Below are positions 61,830 to 64,000 of a stretch of DNA of 64,000 nt, piece by piece. The DNA lies in contig OV884012.1 in NCBI GenBank assembly GCA_930367205.1, positions 34,692,796 through 34,756,795 on the forward strand, in the 5' to 3' direction. The notes beneath the pieces are model-generated. The model ran no database searches. It was given only the letters and a program-made list of their open reading frames with translations, and was not told the origin of the DNA. Made by a program: the position numbers and the translations under genes. Position 1 is the stretch's first letter. Every line of letters starts with the position of its first letter. The DNA is from Acanthosoma haemorrhoidale (lineage: Eukaryota > Arthropoda > Insecta > Hemiptera > Acanthosomatidae).

Positions 61830-62060
61830 CCTCACACTGACACTAGCGGCACTGGTGAGAGACATGAGACAGCCAGCCAGCTGTGCGACCTCACCCAGGC
61901 TCATTAAGGCAACTGCTATGATCTCAGCGCCGGCCGCATCTGTGTTCCTGCTAATGGCCTCCGCTTAACTGTATCTTTATCATGGGCCCGCACTCAATTC
62001 GCTCTTTAATTGGGTTAGGGATATCCAAGAAGGGCATGATGTCAGTCACCTGGAGCAGGA
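61830..62060. promoter_or_regulatory. Candidate intronic enhancer island
   Basis: This GC-rich, high-complexity patch in AT-rich DNA has CCAGCTGTG (E-box), GCTCATTAAGG, GCTAATGGCC, TTTATCATGGGC, CTTTAATTGGG and ATGATGTCAG. No frame or repeat match. Similar in character to the islands at 9380 and 38840. Function is unknown. Confidence 0.3.
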
Positions 62061-62469
62061 AATACTACTTATATATCGCAGAAGAAATTTAACCTGAACA
62101 AAACTCATTTCGCTAACTTTTAAAACTCTCTCAAGCTACAACTCTTAAGTTATATTAAATAGTAAAGTTTTTTGTGCTAAATATTTTTATTATAGACCGT
62201 GTTGCTTTTCATTGTAGGGTTAAGTGGGCGAAGGTTATCAAAGCTCGAATGTTATCCAAAATTTACATAATAGAAGTAATGTTTTGCTAATTCGCATCGT
62301 ATCTTGTTTAAAACAAAAACGACAAACTAACACCATACCATTTACCATGAATAATATTAAAATTAATTTTAATATGCCAAGAAATATTGAAAAGATGTTA
62401 ATAGAAAAACATTTCTTTATACTATATCATGAGCTGAGCCTTTGGAGTAATTTATCTATCCGAGCCATA
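62061..62469. other. Non-coding stretch before the mariner remnant
   Basis: No gene; the open frame at 62224-62472 has no domain signature. Confidence 0.4.
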
Positions 62470-62471
62470 TA

Positions 62472-63356
62472 AAAGGTGTCCCAGAATTAACGCAAGATTT
62501 GAATTTGCCGCCATTTGTGCAGTAAAGTGCTGGCAACCCTAGCATAAAACAATTTGACAGCTGACAGTTTAGGGTTAGTAAAAATGGAGCGTTACACGAT
62601 AGAACAACGTAGTTCAACATTATCTCAGAAATAATGAAAGTTTGGCGGCCGCAGTTCGAAAATTTCATACAAAATATGGTCGGAATAGTGTTTTGACTTT
62701 ATCAACTGGAAAGAGACTAATTGAAAACTTTAGGGAGACTCGATCAGTTGAAGACACTAAACACACTGGTCGTCCAAAAGCAAGCCGTTCAAATGTCAAT
62801 ATCGAAGCAGTGCGTAAGAGTGTTGTTGAAAATCCAGGAACATCAATTCGGCGTCGTAGACAAGAATTTCAAATTTCAAGAAGCTCTCTACAGCGTATAC
62901 TCACTAAAGATCTGGGTCTCCATGCTTACAAAATTTAGTTAACACAGCAATTGAAGCCTAATGACCATACACAGCGAAGAGAGTTCGTTGAATGGATTGA
63001 ATTGCCCCCTAGATCGTGTGATTTAACACCTTTAGATTTATTTTTATGAGGTTATTTGAAGTCAAAGGTGTATGTCATCAAGCCCACATCCACCCGCGCT
63101 TAAAAGAGGAAATTCAATGCTGCATCAACAAAACTCAACCACATTTATGCCAAATGGTCATGGAAAATTTCGACAAAAGAGTGCGTATGTGCCAGCAAAG
63201 TCGTGGAGGCCATTTGCCCCATGTGTTATTCCATAAATAAACCTATCCTATTTACTTTTATAGTTCAATAAAAAAATAACAACAAAAATACTAAAAACTG
63301 TGTTTTTCTTTTGTGTCTATTTAAATCAAATCTTGCGTTAATTCTGGGACACCCTT
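62472..63356 (+). mobile_element. Internally deleted Tc1/mariner-type element (885 bp)
   Basis: The termini AAAGGTGTCCCAGAATTAAC (62472-62491) and, inverted, AAGGGTGTCCCAGAATTAAC (63337-63356) continue through CGCAAGATTTGA, giving near-identical TIRs of about 30 bp. TA flanks lie at 62470-62471 and 63357-63358. The element holds a broken transposase gene. Near-identical TIRs alongside a wrecked gene suggest a deletion derivative that could be moved in trans. Confidence 0.88.
62584..63240 (+). pseudogene. Tc1/mariner transposase pseudogene, catalytic core deleted
   Basis: It starts MERYTIEQR at 62584, then an apparent frameshift, then an N-terminal helix-turn-helix DNA-binding region (AAAVRKFHTKYGRNS to SRSSLQRILTKDLGLHAYKI). 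After REFVEW near 63000 the sequence jumps to the C-terminal PPRSCDLTPLDLFL block, where the last catalytic Asp is expected. The tail MENFDKRVRMC and RGGHLPHVLFHK follows. The region with the first two catalytic acids is gone. In-frame stops occur at about 62936 and 63048, plus a frameshift near 63095. Members of this family are usually about 340 aa. Confidence 0.85.
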
Positions 63357-63358
63357 TA

Positions 63359-64000
63359 TTTTGGAGAAATGGAATCTCAATGTGTTTACAATTACCTATA
63401 AATTTTGTGATTATTTTTTCAAAAATATCTAGGATAAAGTCAGCTTTACTATTGTAGTGCCATTTGTCAAATATTATTCTTAGAAACTTATTTTGTATTA
63501 TTGTTTACTAATATTGACATGATTGACTAAGCTCCATAGTAGGTGTTGCGTAATTTAAAATGCACTTTGCTAACAAATTTTAAATGAGCAATTTAGTCTG
63601 TGTATTATGCTTTGAATTTCTATTGATAAATTCGAAAAGGAAGGTTATTAGGAAAAATCAGAATTTACTATGTTCTTCATATTGCAAAATTTTAATTTAT
63701 TTCTCGACTTTTCTTTTTAATATAGAGTTGGCACTTATAAAGGACTTTTTTTTTACTGTTTACTTGGTCACTTTTTGCAGTACACCCACGATATAGCTAT
63801 AGAATGAATGTTTTTTGTTACTATCCTTTATATGAAATTTTCCTCAGATTCAACTACGGAAAGAGATGATAATAGTAATACAGTGTTATATAGCATTCAT
63901 TTAATTTTATAGCCCATTAAAAAATCGCATTTAACTCAGTAACATGACACCTACATCCACTCAGCCCTTCTCCATTGTTGTAATGGAACTACATTCCTAT
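63359..64000. other. AT-rich non-coding stretch at the window end
   Basis: No gene recognised; still presumed intron of the homeobox gene. The short frame at 63584-63796 looks accidental. Confidence 0.4.

Noticed and set aside
1..64000. CRISPR arrays, operons, rRNA or phage-like defence systems
   Set aside because: No regularly spaced repeats, no dense gene runs and a clear insect/eukaryotic character.

Overview
This window looks like non-coding DNA of an insect nuclear genome. It is AT-rich and almost gene-free, and it carries many decayed animal-type transposons (Jockey-like LINEs, hAT, Tc1/mariner, LTR elements, tRNA-derived SINE heads). One exon has clean spliceosomal borders. A hemipteran-like insect is my guess; the sequence does not prove the order.

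The only host protein-coding sequence I can support is a 203-bp internal exon at 38361-38563 (+). It encodes a basic/serine-rich stretch and homeodomain residues 1-44 of an NK-like homeobox protein, best matching NK7.1. It ends at a perfect CAG|GTAAGT donor between homeodomain residues 44 and 45, a classic homeobox intron site. I find no second half of the homeobox in the 25.4 kb downstream, so everything right of the exon probably lies in one long intron. The left side is probably upstream intron or 5' flank. Several GC-richer islands dense in TAAT-type homeodomain sites (for example 9380-9920, 31480-31870, 38840-39150, 61830-62060) are candidate enhancers.

The rest is mobile-element archaeology. 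(1) A complete hAT transposon at 45960-48476 has an intact 601-aa transposase, a TATA+Inr promoter, a poly(A) signal, short TIRs and a perfect 8-bp target duplication. (2) An internally deleted Tc1/mariner copy lies at 62472-63356 with near-perfect TIRs. (3) A long-LTR family has four related pieces: 1-712 (+), about 36650-37545 (-), 56000-56375 (-) and 58539-60746 (+). The last carries a nested LINE insertion. (4) At least two Jockey-like LINE lineages are present, many copies 5'-truncated, one with a 10-bp and one with a 7-bp target duplication. (5) Inverted LTR fragments at 33990-34690 include a tRNA-Lys-like primer site. (6) A MITE-like element sits at 61189-61419. (7) A split tRNA-like SINE head and a 215-bp-arm inverted repeat occur at 53197-54004. 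(8) A nearly perfect 272-bp tandem duplication lies at 26539-27082.

I found no rRNA, canonical tRNA, CRISPR array, operon or prokaryotic feature, and no convincing new multi-gene system. The most noteworthy items are the TE-filled split homeobox intron, the intact hAT element, the long-LTR family and the large inverted repeat.
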